Positions 25,980 through 33,792 of a stretch of DNA of 64,000 nucleotides are shown in pieces. How positions within the stretch are numbered: the first letter of the stretch is position 1; each line of letters starts with the position of its first letter. Source of the stretch: a virus; the IMG/VR virus record IMGVR_UViG_3300025108_000020, positions 48,307-112,306 of that record, one strand, 5' to 3'. The position numbers and the translations under genes are program-made. The notes under the pieces are model-generated. The model was given only the letters and a program-made list of their open reading frames with translations, did not search any database and was not told the DNA's origin.

Positions 25980-26680
25980 GAGGCTAATCCCTCAAGTACA
26001 ATCTCATTCTCTACACCAGTTTCAGGATTTTCAAACTTAACCGTATGAGAAAGTTTTGGCATTGTATTAAAGAAAGTTTCAATCTCTTTGAATTGAGAAG
26101 AACTTAACTGATCAACAAACTCAAGCCACTCTTTCTTAGAAGAGTCTTTAGATTCCCAAGTTTCTTCATCAGAGTAAATCATCTCAATACATGATGCAAT
26201 AACATCAAATGATTTTTGAAGATCAACTCCATCACCAAAGTTTTGAGAGATAAACTCACTAAGTGATGGATACTTCAACCTAAGAGTCAATACATCATCA
26301 AGTTTAACATCACGCTTGTGATCTGGATCATCAATAACTTTAATTTCATCGATAAAGACTGTCAGAGGTACTTTAGTTTTACCATCGTCTTGACATGTCA
26401 CAAGAACATCAATAGATTCTCCTACAGACTTACCCCGAACATTGAGGAAAAGATATTCAATATCAAATGTAGCAAGTTCCTCTACCTTTACTCCACGGGT
26501 GATAATACATGCACTAAGAACATCTTTAATTGCTCTTGCAATCTGTTCAATTTCTTCACTCTCCATAGCTAGAACAAGAACTTTTTCTTCTTTAACTAGA
26601 AATGGACGATACTTGATTTTTTTCTTTGTGGACGGAATAACCAACTCAAATGTCGGAGTTGCAATTTTTGGTAAAGACAT
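25967..26680 (-). CDS. gp26: Baseplate hub/tail assembly protein gp26
   Basis: The 237-residue protein starts MSLPKIATPTFELVIPSTKK. It shows the pattern of the T4 gp26/gp51 baseplate-hub assembly family (RPFLVKEEKVLVLAMES, VLSACIITRGVKVEELATFDIEY, LRLKYPS). These proteins act in hub assembly, similar in position to lambda gpG. The last codons TCT TTT TTC AGC TAG contain a slippery run, so a fraction of ribosomes should continue into the -1 frame and make a longer form. Confidence 0.8.
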   Translation of the reverse strand: MSLPKIATPTFELVIPSTKKKIKYRPFLVKEEKVLVLAMESEEIEQIARAIKDVLSACIITRGVKVEELATFDIEYLFLNVRGKSVGESIDVLVTCQDDGKTKVPLTVFIDEIKVIDDPDHKRDVKLDDVLTLRLKYPSLSEFISQNFGDGVDLQKSFDVIASCIEMIYSDEETWESKDSSKKEWLEFVDQLSSSQFKEIETFFNTMPKLSHTVKFENPETGVENEIVLEGLASFFS

Positions 26681-26698
26681 AATGTTTTATCAGTAAAT

Positions 26699-26706
26699 TT
26701 ATTTAG
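26699..26706 (-). promoter_or_regulatory. T4-late-like promoter before gp26
   Basis: CTAAATAA on the minus strand lies 19 bases before the gp26 start and overlaps the stop of the gene upstream. Confidence 0.5.
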
Positions 26707-27575
26707 ATGGGTACACCTGTGGCAGAATCACGAGGTACAAAGTCACTGCCTGGTCCATAGGTGTTCCCAAAATTGCTGTTGGTGCCATTTCCACCATTTT
26801 CAAATTGTGGAAAAGTCCACTGTTCTTGGCGTGGAGGTGGGTTGTTAGTCGCAGGTGGGATGGGCCCTGTTTTTTCAATTGTTTGTCCATCCCCTCGTGG
26901 CCTTGAACTATACTCTCTGTTTCCAGATGCAGGTTGGTCACTCTTGGTAGTCCTCTCTAAACTTCTAATACTGCCAAGAACATAACGATCATATGCGAAT
27001 GTAACAGAAATTTCTAATACTCGATTATTAGCATAATCTACTGCACTAGGAACGATATTAACAGGAAATGCATTAATAAAGGTATACTCAAGTTTTTGAA
27101 AATGATCTTTATCAAATTTAGTCAGACCCATTTGACTACACTTATATGTGTCTGGGTATAGCATCCTATTATAAAATGCCTTTTTATCTTGACTCACTTC
27201 GCCACCACTTGCAATAAATTCTTGCCATAATTGGAAAAATTTCATTACTTTATATCCTTTATCCACAATAAATGTGAATGTAGTATCAGTAAAAATTCTT
27301 GTATGAGCATACTTCTGGACAACGCCCATGTAGTTGCCCTTTATTTGTGCAGTAGCAAAAGTAGCACCAGGAAGTTCTGCACCCTTACACAAAAGATTCA
27401 GTTCTCTAGTTAGAAAATATGTTGATAATAATGGTTCTCTTTTTTGAACAAAATCTATTAAAGAACCAGGAAAAGCCAGGAGTTGAAACTCAAAATGATT
27501 AGTTGTCGCAACATTTGTGAACAACGATCTAATATCTTCAGTAGCTCTCTTCCTGGGGTAATTTCTTCGTGGCAC
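26703..27575 (-). CDS. gp54: Baseplate tail-tube initiator (gp54-like)
   Basis: The 290-residue protein starts with GTG at 27575. The core (about 25-205) has a tail-tube-like pattern: FEFQLLAFPG, LCKGAELPGATFATAQIKG, YAHTRIFTDTTFTFIVD, KFFQLWQEF, ISVTFAYDRYVLG. The C-terminal 85 residues are Pro/Asn/Gly-rich and disordered-looking. T4 gp54 starts tube growth on the baseplate and shares the tube fold. The gene faces gp4-48-53, which fits. A tail-tube variant is the alternative. Confidence 0.65.
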   Translation of the reverse strand: MPRRNYPRKRATEDIRSLFTNVATTNHFEFQLLAFPGSLIDFVQKREPLLSTYFLTRELNLLCKGAELPGATFATAQIKGNYMGVVQKYAHTRIFTDTTFTFIVDKGYKVMKFFQLWQEFIASGGEVSQDKKAFYNRMLYPDTYKCSQMGLTKFDKDHFQKLEYTFINAFPVNIVPSAVDYANNRVLEISVTFAYDRYVLGSIRSLERTTKSDQPASGNREYSSRPRGDGQTIEKTGPIPPATNNPPPRQEQWTFPQFENGGNGTNSNFGNTYGPGSDFVPRDSATGVPI

Positions 27576-27576
27576 G

Positions 27577-27584
27577 CTAAATAC
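27577..27584 (+). promoter_or_regulatory. T4-late-like promoter before gp4
   Basis: CTAAATAC on the plus strand lies 20 bases before the gp4 start, in the 29-base gap between divergent genes. Confidence 0.5.
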
Positions 27585-27604
27585 CTTAGGTTAAATTTTT
27601 TATA

Positions 27605-28039
27605 ATGGCATATAAAGGTAGATTTCAACCTAGCAATATTGAAAAATATCGAGGAGACCATCGCAGTATTATTTATCGCAGTTTATGGGAACGAAAGTTC
27701 ATGGTTTACTGTGATAGAAATGAAAACATCCTTGAGTGGGGTAGTGAAGAAATCATTATACCATACAGATCCCCATTAGATGGTAGAATCCACAGATACT
27801 TTCCTGACTTCTATATTAAAGTTCGTGAGGACAACGGAAGTATTCAAAGATATATTATAGAAGTAAAACCAAAGAAGCAGTGTATTGAACCAAAGGTACA
27901 AAAGCAACGAACTAAGACTTATATCCGTGAAGTTGCTGAGTATGCTAAGAACCAAGCGAAGTGGAAAGCTGCTAGTGAATATTGTAAAGATAGATTATTT
28001 CAATTTAAAATTTTAACGGAAGACAATCTAGGTGTATGA
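27605..28039 (+). CDS. gp4: Head completion protein gp4
   Basis: The 144-residue protein matches the T4 gp4/gp50 head-completion family. It has GRFQPSNIEKYRGD, YRSLWERKFMVYCD, SEEIIIPYRSPLDGRIHRYFPDFYI and YIIEVKPKKQ. The D...E-x-K arrangement is that of TnsA-like endonuclease folds; in T4 the protein finishes the filled head before tail joining. It is first in a plus-strand operon with gp48 and gp53. Its stop overlaps the next start by 4 bases. Confidence 0.9.
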   Translation: MAYKGRFQPSNIEKYRGDHRSIIYRSLWERKFMVYCDRNENILEWGSEEIIIPYRSPLDGRIHRYFPDFYIKVREDNGSIQRYIIEVKPKKQCIEPKVQKQRTKTYIREVAEYAKNQAKWKAASEYCKDRLFQFKILTEDNLGV

Positions 28040-28383
28040 GTAGGTTACAACCAATTGTAGATAGCTTCACTGGTGTTGAAAGCCCTGATAGTATTTTTGA
28101 ACAATTGATGGAAGTTCTAGATAATCTAGAAATTATTCCAGAAGGAGGAAAGTTCTATACTTTTATATACAAAGCAAAAACACCAAATATAAGATACGAT
28201 GAGTTTCCACTAATTGCTTGTACTAGCATAGACAAATGGGGATTCACTGGATTTAACTTTCATTGGAATCTAACAAGAAACTATACTTGGCAAGAGTGTC
28301 AAAGTCAGTTATATGTTATTGAGGCTAATGAACTTGAAGATGCCAGGTCTTTATCATATGCAAAATTCAAAATGTCCTCATAA
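28036..28383 (+). CDS. Conserved-type hypothetical protein between gp4 and gp48
   Basis: The 115-residue protein has the stretch KFYTFIYKAKTPNIRYDEFPL and WGFTGFNFHWNLTRNYTWQE, a distinctive aromatic-rich pattern that I associate with marine phages. It has no catalytic motif. It is translationally coupled to gp4 (4-base overlap) and is followed by a late motif before gp48. It is probably a small virion or assembly protein. Confidence 0.7.
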   Translation: MSRLQPIVDSFTGVESPDSIFEQLMEVLDNLEIIPEGGKFYTFIYKAKTPNIRYDEFPLIACTSIDKWGFTGFNFHWNLTRNYTWQECQSQLYVIEANELEDARSLSYAKFKMSS

Positions 28384-28387
28384 ATAG
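28379..28387 (+). promoter_or_regulatory. T4-late-like promoter before gp48
   Basis: CATAAATAG on the plus strand overlaps the TAA stop of the previous gene and lies 15 bases before the gp48 start. Confidence 0.5.
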
Positions 28388-28401
28388 GAAATAAAAGAAG
28401 G

Positions 28402-29286
28402 ATGGCTACTCCCAAGTTACTAAGATATCCTCTCGATATTATCGATGCTACAACAGATTATATGTATGTTGAAATATTGAAATATGTTGCTGGTGGTCTT
28501 CCAGATTTAGAGAAGCAGGGCAGTGGCAATTTGAGTACAAAAGGTACTAAAGCAACACAAAGTATAATTTTGCCTATGCCTAATTCTATTGCATCTGTCA
28601 ATAGAACTGGATGGGGTGAATCTAATATGTCTGCACTTGCTGGTGCCGGACTTAAAGTAGCAGGTATAGCTTTAGATGGTGTTACTGGTAGTGATGTAAA
28701 AGACAATAAAGCTGCTGCTACTGAAGAGATAGGAAAGTTTATGACACGCCAAGGGCGGGGACTTGTTAATTCTGGTGCTAGAGAGTTTTTAAGAGCTAGA
28801 ATCCAAGCAAGTTTAGTTAATGCAGTAGCAGGAAGTTCTATTAGCACAAACGATGTCTTCGGAAGAGCTGAAGGTCAGATTGTTAATCAAAATGTCGAAC
28901 TCTTATTTAATAGTGTAAGTATCAGACCATTTGGATTTAATTGGGACTTTACTCCTAGAAATCATGACGAATCTGCTGCTGTTCTGCAAATCATAAAGTC
29001 TCTTAAAAGAGCAGCGGCCCCGAAGAGAACCGTAGGACAGAATGGATTCTTGGAAGCGCCAGATGTTTTTAGACTTACTTATAAACGAGGAACTGATGGC
29101 CAAAGATTTCTAAATAAATTTAAGATATGTGCTCTAACAAGTGTTGGAGTAGATTATACTGGATCAGGAATATATGCGACTTATCATGATGGAACTCCCG
29201 TTCATTATAGGTTGAATTTATCATTCACTGAACTCGAACCAATATATTCTGAAGATTACACCGACGCTCTCGAAGCAGGATTCTAA
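28402..29286 (+). CDS. gp48: Baseplate tail-tube cap gp48
   Basis: The 294-residue protein starts MATPKLLRYPLDIIDATTDY. It has the gp48 pattern: IILPMPNSI near the N-terminus, a small-residue-rich middle, then FNSVSIRPFGFNWDFTPRN, and LSFTELEPIYSEDY at the end. In T4, gp48 caps the baseplate and, with gp54, starts the tail tube. Its last base is shared with the gp53 start region. Confidence 0.85.
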   Translation: MATPKLLRYPLDIIDATTDYMYVEILKYVAGGLPDLEKQGSGNLSTKGTKATQSIILPMPNSIASVNRTGWGESNMSALAGAGLKVAGIALDGVTGSDVKDNKAAATEEIGKFMTRQGRGLVNSGAREFLRARIQASLVNAVAGSSISTNDVFGRAEGQIVNQNVELLFNSVSIRPFGFNWDFTPRNHDESAAVLQIIKSLKRAAAPKRTVGQNGFLEAPDVFRLTYKRGTDGQRFLNKFKICALTSVGVDYTGSGIYATYHDGTPVHYRLNLSFTELEPIYSEDYTDALEAGF

Positions 29287-29933
29287 TGTCTAGTAACTCA
29301 TACTTCAGTCTTCTACCCAACTTCCAGTATATCAATCCAATCCAGGTTGGTGGAAAAAAGAAGCAATATGTAGAAGCAAAAAATCTTTTTCTTAGATTAA
29401 AACTAAGAGATGCGGTATCTCCATTAGCAACTAATTTTCAAAAATATAATATAAGAGATGATCAAAGACCTGATAGTATTGCTGAAGAGTTGTACGGTGA
29501 TCCAAATTTTGATTGGGTAATATTAATTACTGCAAACATCATTAATGTTAAAGATGAATGGCCTCTGTCTAGTAGATTGTTATATGAGGTTATGCTTGAT
29601 AAGTATCAAGAGAATCTAAACTCAGTTCGTCACTACGAAACAAAAGAGATTAGAGATAGTAAAGATAGGCTCTTATTACCTGGTGGTAAAGTCGTTGATT
29701 CTACTTTTAGAATCCCAAATCCAGACTCTCCTGGGCAAGAAATTAACCCAACTGTAGCAGTATCTAACTGGTTAGTTGAAGTAAGAAAAAACAATGAAAA
29801 ACGAACGATCAAAGTACTTAAAAAAGCGTACTTGACATCGTTCGTTAATGAGGCTAGAGATTTCTTACAGTATCAAGAATCTTCTCAGTATGATCGTCAA
29901 ACTGGACTTAAAGTCGCTTTTGACAATTTCTAG
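29286..29933 (+). CDS. gp53: Baseplate wedge protein gp53
   Basis: The 215-residue protein has the gp53 pattern: YFSLLPNFQYINP at the N-terminus, RDDQRPDSIAEELYGDPNFDW, VILITANIINVKDEWPLS, and a C-terminal FLQYQ. T4 gp53 belongs to the wedge and helps join wedges to the hub. The stop codon is part of the palindrome CTAG, which also ends the facing minus-strand gene. Confidence 0.9.
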   Translation: MSSNSYFSLLPNFQYINPIQVGGKKKQYVEAKNLFLRLKLRDAVSPLATNFQKYNIRDDQRPDSIAEELYGDPNFDWVILITANIINVKDEWPLSSRLLYEVMLDKYQENLNSVRHYETKEIRDSKDRLLLPGGKVVDSTFRIPNPDSPGQEINPTVAVSNWLVEVRKNNEKRTIKVLKKAYLTSFVNEARDFLQYQESSQYDRQTGLKVAFDNF

Positions 29934-30334
29934 AGAAGACCTAATAATCCACTAACACTTGTTTCAGATGTGATTGTAGAATAAGGAACTGAAGGATTAT
30001 CGATAAGACTAGGAGACTCGCCTCTCATGTTGGCTACTCTCGTTATCTCCTCGTTTTCCTTCTCGTTTGCTAGATAACGACTTTCCAGAATCTGTGTCGT
30101 TATTACCTTTGCACTTGCAATCTCCACATCCACAGTTGAACTTGAGTGGTTGTATTTCCATGCGTTCCTGAATAATGTAGTGGGCAACTCTGTATGAGAA
30201 ATTAATGCATACTCTGCTGTAGGAACATCTTTAGAGATGATATCTACATCGGAAAGAACGCATTGATCTGATGGAATGACGACATTACAGAATCCGTCAT
30301 CACCATTGTAAACAATTACTTGGGTGCGTGACAT
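29930..30334 (-). CDS. Hypothetical protein
   Basis: The 134-residue protein starts MSRTQVIVYNGDDGFCNVVIPS. It has AEYALISHTELPTTLFRNAWKY, then a helical REAR-type stretch (TTQILESRYLANEKENEEITRVANMR) and a Ser/Thr-rich end. It has no recognised motif. It ends tail-to-tail with gp53, sharing the CTAG. It lies downstream of gp32 and the small gene at 30338. Confidence 0.65.
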   Translation of the reverse strand: MSRTQVIVYNGDDGFCNVVIPSDQCVLSDVDIISKDVPTAEYALISHTELPTTLFRNAWKYNHSSSTVDVEIASAKVITTQILESRYLANEKENEEITRVANMRGESPSLIDNPSVPYSTITSETSVSGLLGLL

Positions 30335-30337
30335 TTA

Positions 30338-30496
30338 TCAAGCAGCAGCGACTACAACATTTTGAGCAGAAGGGAAGAGATGCTTTACTCTTGCTTCTGC
30401 CATATCTGCAGTTTCAGCAACTACTTCAAGTCTTTGAGTATTAGTATTGTCACCATCATCGTATGTGACAACATATCTAGTGCCAGAGAAAGCCAT
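30338..30496 (-). CDS. Small hypothetical protein
   Basis: The ATG at 30496 is preferred because the longer frame to 30538 would include the gp32 terminator hairpin. The 52-residue product starts MAFSGTRYVVTYDDGDN and ends HLFPSAQNVVVAAA. A beta-alpha-beta pattern (RYVVTYDD, RLEVVAETADMAEARVKHLF) suggests a small ferredoxin-like fold. An exact T4-late element lies upstream at 30540-30547. Confidence 0.6.
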   Translation of the reverse strand: MAFSGTRYVVTYDDGDNTNTQRLEVVAETADMAEARVKHLFPSAQNVVVAAA

Positions 30497-30505
30497 TGTT
30501 GAAAT

Positions 30506-30536
30506 GTAAAAACTACGAAAGGGAGGTTGCCCTCCC
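30506..30536 (-). terminator. Intrinsic terminator after gp32
   Basis: On the minus strand GGGAGG-GCAA-CCTCCC (30521-30536) is followed by TTTCGTAGTTTTT. It would end the gp32 transcript and lies just downstream of the late promoter for the next gene. Confidence 0.65.
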
Positions 30537-30539
30537 ATA

Positions 30540-30547
30540 TATTTATA
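30540..30547 (-). promoter_or_regulatory. Exact T4-late promoter element
   Basis: TATAAATA on the minus strand matches the T4 late consensus fully. It abuts the gp32 stop codon and lies 43 bases before the ATG at 30496. Confidence 0.65.
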
Positions 30548-31432
30548 TTATTCTTCTGCAAGACGCTGGAAGTAAGACAGAGCATCATCTTCACTCTCTT
30601 GAGGAGACATTTGCTTTGTAGAAGATGCCATAATGTCAGGAGAGTTGAAGTTAGTCTCTTCATCAATAACTTCAGGATCAGGAGCCTTAGGAGTAGAAGC
30701 TCCTAGAACATAGTTCAGACGAGTCTTCAGTTCATCATAAGATTTAAACTGAGAAGGGTCAACTAATTCTGCAAGAGAATATTCCTTCTTCCAGATTGCT
30801 TCCATAGCATCATCGTCATCCAGAAGTGGTGCTTGACGAGCAAACTCAGAAGAATCATAGTTCCAGTATCCTGCAACTTTCTTGATCTTGATCTTAAAGT
30901 CAGCACCCTGCCAGAAATCAAAAGGATTGATTGGCTCTTCATCTTCAAACTCTGGTTGCATGGAAGACATAACCTTATCAAAGATTTTCTTACCAAACTT
31001 ATACAAGAATACACGACCCTCGTTATCAGGATTAGCAGGATCCTTTACCACATAGATGTTTGAGTAGTATGACAATTTACGCTTTTGATCACGGGCAATT
31101 GCTTTATCAGATTCTACACCACTATTCCAAAGACTGGTATTAAGTTCAGAAACAGGATCTTTACTACCATTAGTAGTCAAAGAGTTTTCAATATACCAAC
31201 CACCAGGACCTTTAAATGCATGTGAATACATTTTTGCCCATGGGAGATCTTCTCCATCAGGAGCGGGGAGGAAACGGACAACAGCATATCCGTTACCAGC
31301 TTTATCGACTTCTGGTTTCCAGAGACGCTCGTCAGCTGAGTTACCACCCTTATTGGTTTTCTCTACTTCCTTAACTAATTTCGCTGTTAAGGCACCAAGG
31401 GATGACTGCTTTTTAAGTGATGCAAATGACAT
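30548..31432 (-). CDS. gp32: Single-stranded DNA-binding protein gp32
   Basis: The 294-residue protein has the gp32 layout: a basic N-terminus (SFASLKKQSSLGALTAKLVKEV), an aromatic-rich core (LWKPEVDKAGNGYAVVRFLP, GPGGWYIENSLTT, NIYVVKDPANPDNEGRVFLYKFGKKIFDK), and an acidic tail (ESEDDALSYFQRLAEE) for partner binding. It coats ssDNA in replication and recombination. There is no cysteine at all, so the zinc site of T4 gp32 is absent. It has its own near-consensus promoter at 31474-31503 and a terminator after it. Confidence 0.93.
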   Translation of the reverse strand: MSFASLKKQSSLGALTAKLVKEVEKTNKGGNSADERLWKPEVDKAGNGYAVVRFLPAPDGEDLPWAKMYSHAFKGPGGWYIENSLTTNGSKDPVSELNTSLWNSGVESDKAIARDQKRKLSYYSNIYVVKDPANPDNEGRVFLYKFGKKIFDKVMSSMQPEFEDEEPINPFDFWQGADFKIKIKKVAGYWNYDSSEFARQAPLLDDDDAMEAIWKKEYSLAELVDPSQFKSYDELKTRLNYVLGASTPKAPDPEVIDEETNFNSPDIMASSTKQMSPQESEDDALSYFQRLAEE

Positions 31433-31473
31433 TAGATTTGGCCTGTAATTGGATTTGGCTTGTATACTGGTCT

Positions 31474-31503
31474 ATTATAGGGCGACAGTGCTCCCATTGT
31501 CAA
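31474..31503 (-). promoter_or_regulatory. Sigma-70 promoter of gp32
   Basis: TTGACA (31498-31503), an 18-base spacer and TATAAT (31474-31479) on the minus strand. The TGA of TTGACA is the stop codon of the upstream DUF1825-like gene. Confidence 0.85.
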
Positions 31504-31829
31504 GAGATTTGTGCTCTGACTTTTGTGAGGGTCTTCTGCATATTAGCAAAAAGAACCCCACAGTCAACATCTTGAGGGAAACCCATCAAAATTGCTGATT
31601 TACGAACGCTTTCGCGCATTTCTTGTGCGCGAGGATCATCGGAAAGTGCCATTCTTGTATAAAGATTCCTCTGCTTTTCAAGCAAAAGATCTAGCTTATC
31701 AATGTGCTCAATTTTTTCTTCACGATCTAATTTTTCAAACGAAAACACTTCAGTATAGATTTCTTCCTGAAGTTCGTTAATTTCATGAATTGCTTCTTGA
31801 ACAAATTCAGAATCAAAGAAATCTGACAT
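31500..31829 (-). CDS. DUF1825-like protein
   Basis: The 109-residue helical protein starts MSDFFDSEFVQEAIHEINEL. It resembles the cyanobacterial family DUF1825 (FFDSE at the start, FDREEKIEHIDKLDLLLEK, then RMALSDDPRAQEM). That family is found in cyanobacteria and cyanophages; its function is unknown. A late motif precedes it. Its stop codon lies in the -35 box of the gp32 promoter. Confidence 0.7.
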   Translation of the reverse strand: MSDFFDSEFVQEAIHEINELQEEIYTEVFSFEKLDREEKIEHIDKLDLLLEKQRNLYTRMALSDDPRAQEMRESVRKSAILMGFPQDVDCGVLFANMQKTLTKVRAQIS

Positions 31830-31848
31830 TTTTACTCTCGTTCTTGGA

Positions 31849-31856
31849 TTATTTAG
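31849..31856 (-). promoter_or_regulatory. T4-late-like promoter motif
   Basis: CTAAATAA on the minus strand overlaps the end of gp33 and lies 20 bases before the start at 31829. Confidence 0.5.
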
Positions 31857-32107
31857 AGCGGTAATCTTGCTCTGGTGGTCTTTTTCATAAAGTTGAGATC
31901 CTGAGCATCACGCTTCAGTTTCTCTTTTAATGGTTTTGAGATTAATTTACTGATAGAATCTACTTCTATACTATTTTCTTCACAAAAAAGCACAATAGCT
32001 TCAATGTAATTCATTTTTTCTTTCAATACAAGAGTCTCAATCTCTAGAGAGAATTTTGTGGCATTCATGAACTTTTTGCCCAGTGCCTTTGTTAATTCAT
32101 TTTCCAT
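31853..32107 (-). CDS. gp33: Late promoter co-activator gp33
   Basis: The 84-residue protein matches cyanophage gp33: MNATKFSLEIETLVLKEKMN, YIEAIVLFCEENSIEVDSI, LISKPLKEKLKRDAQDLNFM. In T4, gp33 links RNA polymerase to the sliding clamp for late transcription. This fits the many late-like motifs in the window. It overlaps the exonuclease gene by 11 bases. Confidence 0.85.
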   Translation of the reverse strand: MENELTKALGKKFMNATKFSLEIETLVLKEKMNYIEAIVLFCEENSIEVDSISKLISKPLKEKLKRDAQDLNFMKKTTRARLPL

Positions 32108-32756
32108 TTAAGTGATACTCCGCGAAGTTTCTGATGTATTTGGTAAGTAACTTCATGTACTTAAGTTTATCATACTCTTGGTATACTTTGCAAGACCCAT
32201 CTTCACAGGCCATGATAATGACAAACTTTTTGACAGGTGTGCCAGTCAGTTCATAGTACATACAAGCATAAGCAGCACATTGGACAAGATAACCTTCAAT
32301 CCACTTGTATGGTTTAGGTTTTGCCGATGTTTTGAAATCAATAACTGCTAATTCTCCATCATACTCAGCGATACAATCTACAGTTCCAGCAACTCCTAAT
32401 TGCTCACTGTACAAAGATCCTTCTAGAGTATGAATATTACTAATCCGATTTAGATCAGGTTTGGCAATTTTAAACAAAAATTCAGGAAGAGGTTTTACCT
32501 TAGGGAGAGTATCATTCTTTAGATAATGCTCTGTGAGAGTGTGCATATCTGTACCACGACTCGTAGAGAGTCTAGTCTTTAGATTTGCTGCTTCTTCTCC
32601 AACTCTTTTCCTCCATTTGATGAAAATTTCTCTATTATAAAAACTGATAATAGAGGTAATGGATACCATCTTTGTGTCAGGTGTTTCATAATATCGTACA
32701 CCATCAATGGTGTTCCTCTCTAACCGAGGAAGTTCAATTTCAAGATGATTAAACAT
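32097..32756 (-). CDS. PD-(D/E)XK exonuclease (RecB/Cas4-like)
   Basis: The 219-residue protein has the PD-(D/E)XK nuclease core: GTVDCIAEYDGELAVIDFKTS holds the D...D-x-K triad, with an upstream RGTDMHTLTEHYL helix and a downstream YLVQCAAYACMYYELTG helix (QxxxY). No Fe-S cysteine cluster is obvious, unlike Cas4. It probably degrades host DNA or processes recombination ends. It overlaps both phoH (1 base) and gp33. Confidence 0.85.
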   Translation of the reverse strand: MFNHLEIELPRLERNTIDGVRYYETPDTKMVSITSIISFYNREIFIKWRKRVGEEAANLKTRLSTSRGTDMHTLTEHYLKNDTLPKVKPLPEFLFKIAKPDLNRISNIHTLEGSLYSEQLGVAGTVDCIAEYDGELAVIDFKTSAKPKPYKWIEGYLVQCAAYACMYYELTGTPVKKFVIIMACEDGSCKVYQEYDKLKYMKLLTKYIRNFAEYHLNGK

Positions 32757-33508
32757 TACATACCGAGTGCCAATTTAGTAGAAAGATATTCTTTACAGAG
32801 ACCAGAACGAACAATATCATCAACACCAAATTCAATTGATGCGAATGATGGCATTTGCTCTAGAATCTTCATAAAGTCTAGGATGCCATTTTTTTCGTAA
32901 GTCTTAGTCAAATCAGTCTGGGTAGCATCACCACAGAAATGAATTTTAGAATTCTCACCAACTCTAGTAATTATACTATCAAGTTCATGAAAATTCAAGT
33001 TTTGACATTCATCTACAATGACAATTGCGTCATCGAGAGTAGTTCCACGAATGAATGATGTAGACCAGAAAGAAATAGTCTCTTGCTGCTTCAGATTACC
33101 ATACAGCATCTCAAAGTCAGAGTCAGTAGGCATCTCAAACATATATTTTACCATATTCTTATAGGGAATTTGGTAAAGAGCTGACTTATCCTCATGATCT
33201 CCAGGAAGAAAACCAATCTCCCTAGTAGATACTAAAGAACGGACAATATAGATTTTTTGATAAGGAGAATATTCGTCAAGAACATCTTTAATAGCATTAT
33301 ACAGCACGATAAAGGTTTTGCCCGTACCAGCTGCTCCATAAGCAAAGATATTTTTTCCCTGAGAATAGTCCTTGAATAGGGTTTCTTGATTATCTGTTAA
33401 CGGATGAATATCAACCAGGAAGTCCGTATTAATAGGTTTCTTCCTTCTCATCTGCTTGCTGGTCATTCCAGCGCCAGCACTTGGATCGGACTTTCTCTTC
33501 CTAGGCAT
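32756..33508 (-). CDS. phoH: PhoH-like ATPase
   Basis: The 250-residue protein has Walker A (GAAGTGKT, 58-65), Walker B (DDAIVIVDECQNL) and the PhoH pattern SKIHFCGDATQTDL. The basic N-terminus (PRKRKS, KQMRRKK) may bind nucleic acid. PhoH-type proteins are RNA-linked ATPases, frequent in marine phages and historically tied to phosphate stress; the phage role is unsettled. Confidence 0.93.
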   Translation of the reverse strand: MPRKRKSDPSAGAGMTSKQMRRKKPINTDFLVDIHPLTDNQETLFKDYSQGKNIFAYGAAGTGKTFIVLYNAIKDVLDEYSPYQKIYIVRSLVSTREIGFLPGDHEDKSALYQIPYKNMVKYMFEMPTDSDFEMLYGNLKQQETISFWSTSFIRGTTLDDAIVIVDECQNLNFHELDSIITRVGENSKIHFCGDATQTDLTKTYEKNGILDFMKILEQMPSFASIEFGVDDIVRSGLCKEYLSTKLALGM

Positions 33509-33511
33509 AAT

Positions 33512-33766
33512 TTAGTCTAAAGTAAGTTTTTGGCAGTTTTTACCAGTTTTTTGTGCGTTAGCTAATACTTCATTCCAACCGGGTTTAGATTTAAGAAGTT
33601 TATCTTTCCATTCACCAACTTCACCTACACCAGGCATGGTTGATGGGTCAGAATAATCACGAATCCAATCTGGGTTAGATTCTGTCCAAGAAACCCAGTC
33701 ATGAACACTCATAACTACTTCTTTTTGTTCACCAGTTTCTTTGTTTACTACGGGATAAGTTGCCAT
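33512..33766 (-). CDS. Small hypothetical protein
   Basis: The 84-residue protein starts MATYPVVNKETGEQKEVVMS, then HDWVSWTESNPDWIRDYSDP and a conserved-looking GEVGEWKDKLLKSKPGWNEVL. The start resembles a short zinc-ribbon-like leader without cysteines. I have seen this type in cyanophages but know no function. It has a late motif 19 bases upstream and sits 4 bases before phoH. Confidence 0.7.
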   Translation of the reverse strand: MATYPVVNKETGEQKEVVMSVHDWVSWTESNPDWIRDYSDPSTMPGVGEVGEWKDKLLKSKPGWNEVLANAQKTGKNCQKLTLD

Positions 33767-33784
33767 AAGAATAATGTTGTAGTT

Positions 33785-33792
33785 TTATTTAG
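33785..33792 (-). promoter_or_regulatory. T4-late-like promoter motif
   Basis: CTAAATAA on the minus strand overlaps the stop of the oxygenase gene and precedes the start at 33766. Confidence 0.5.
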
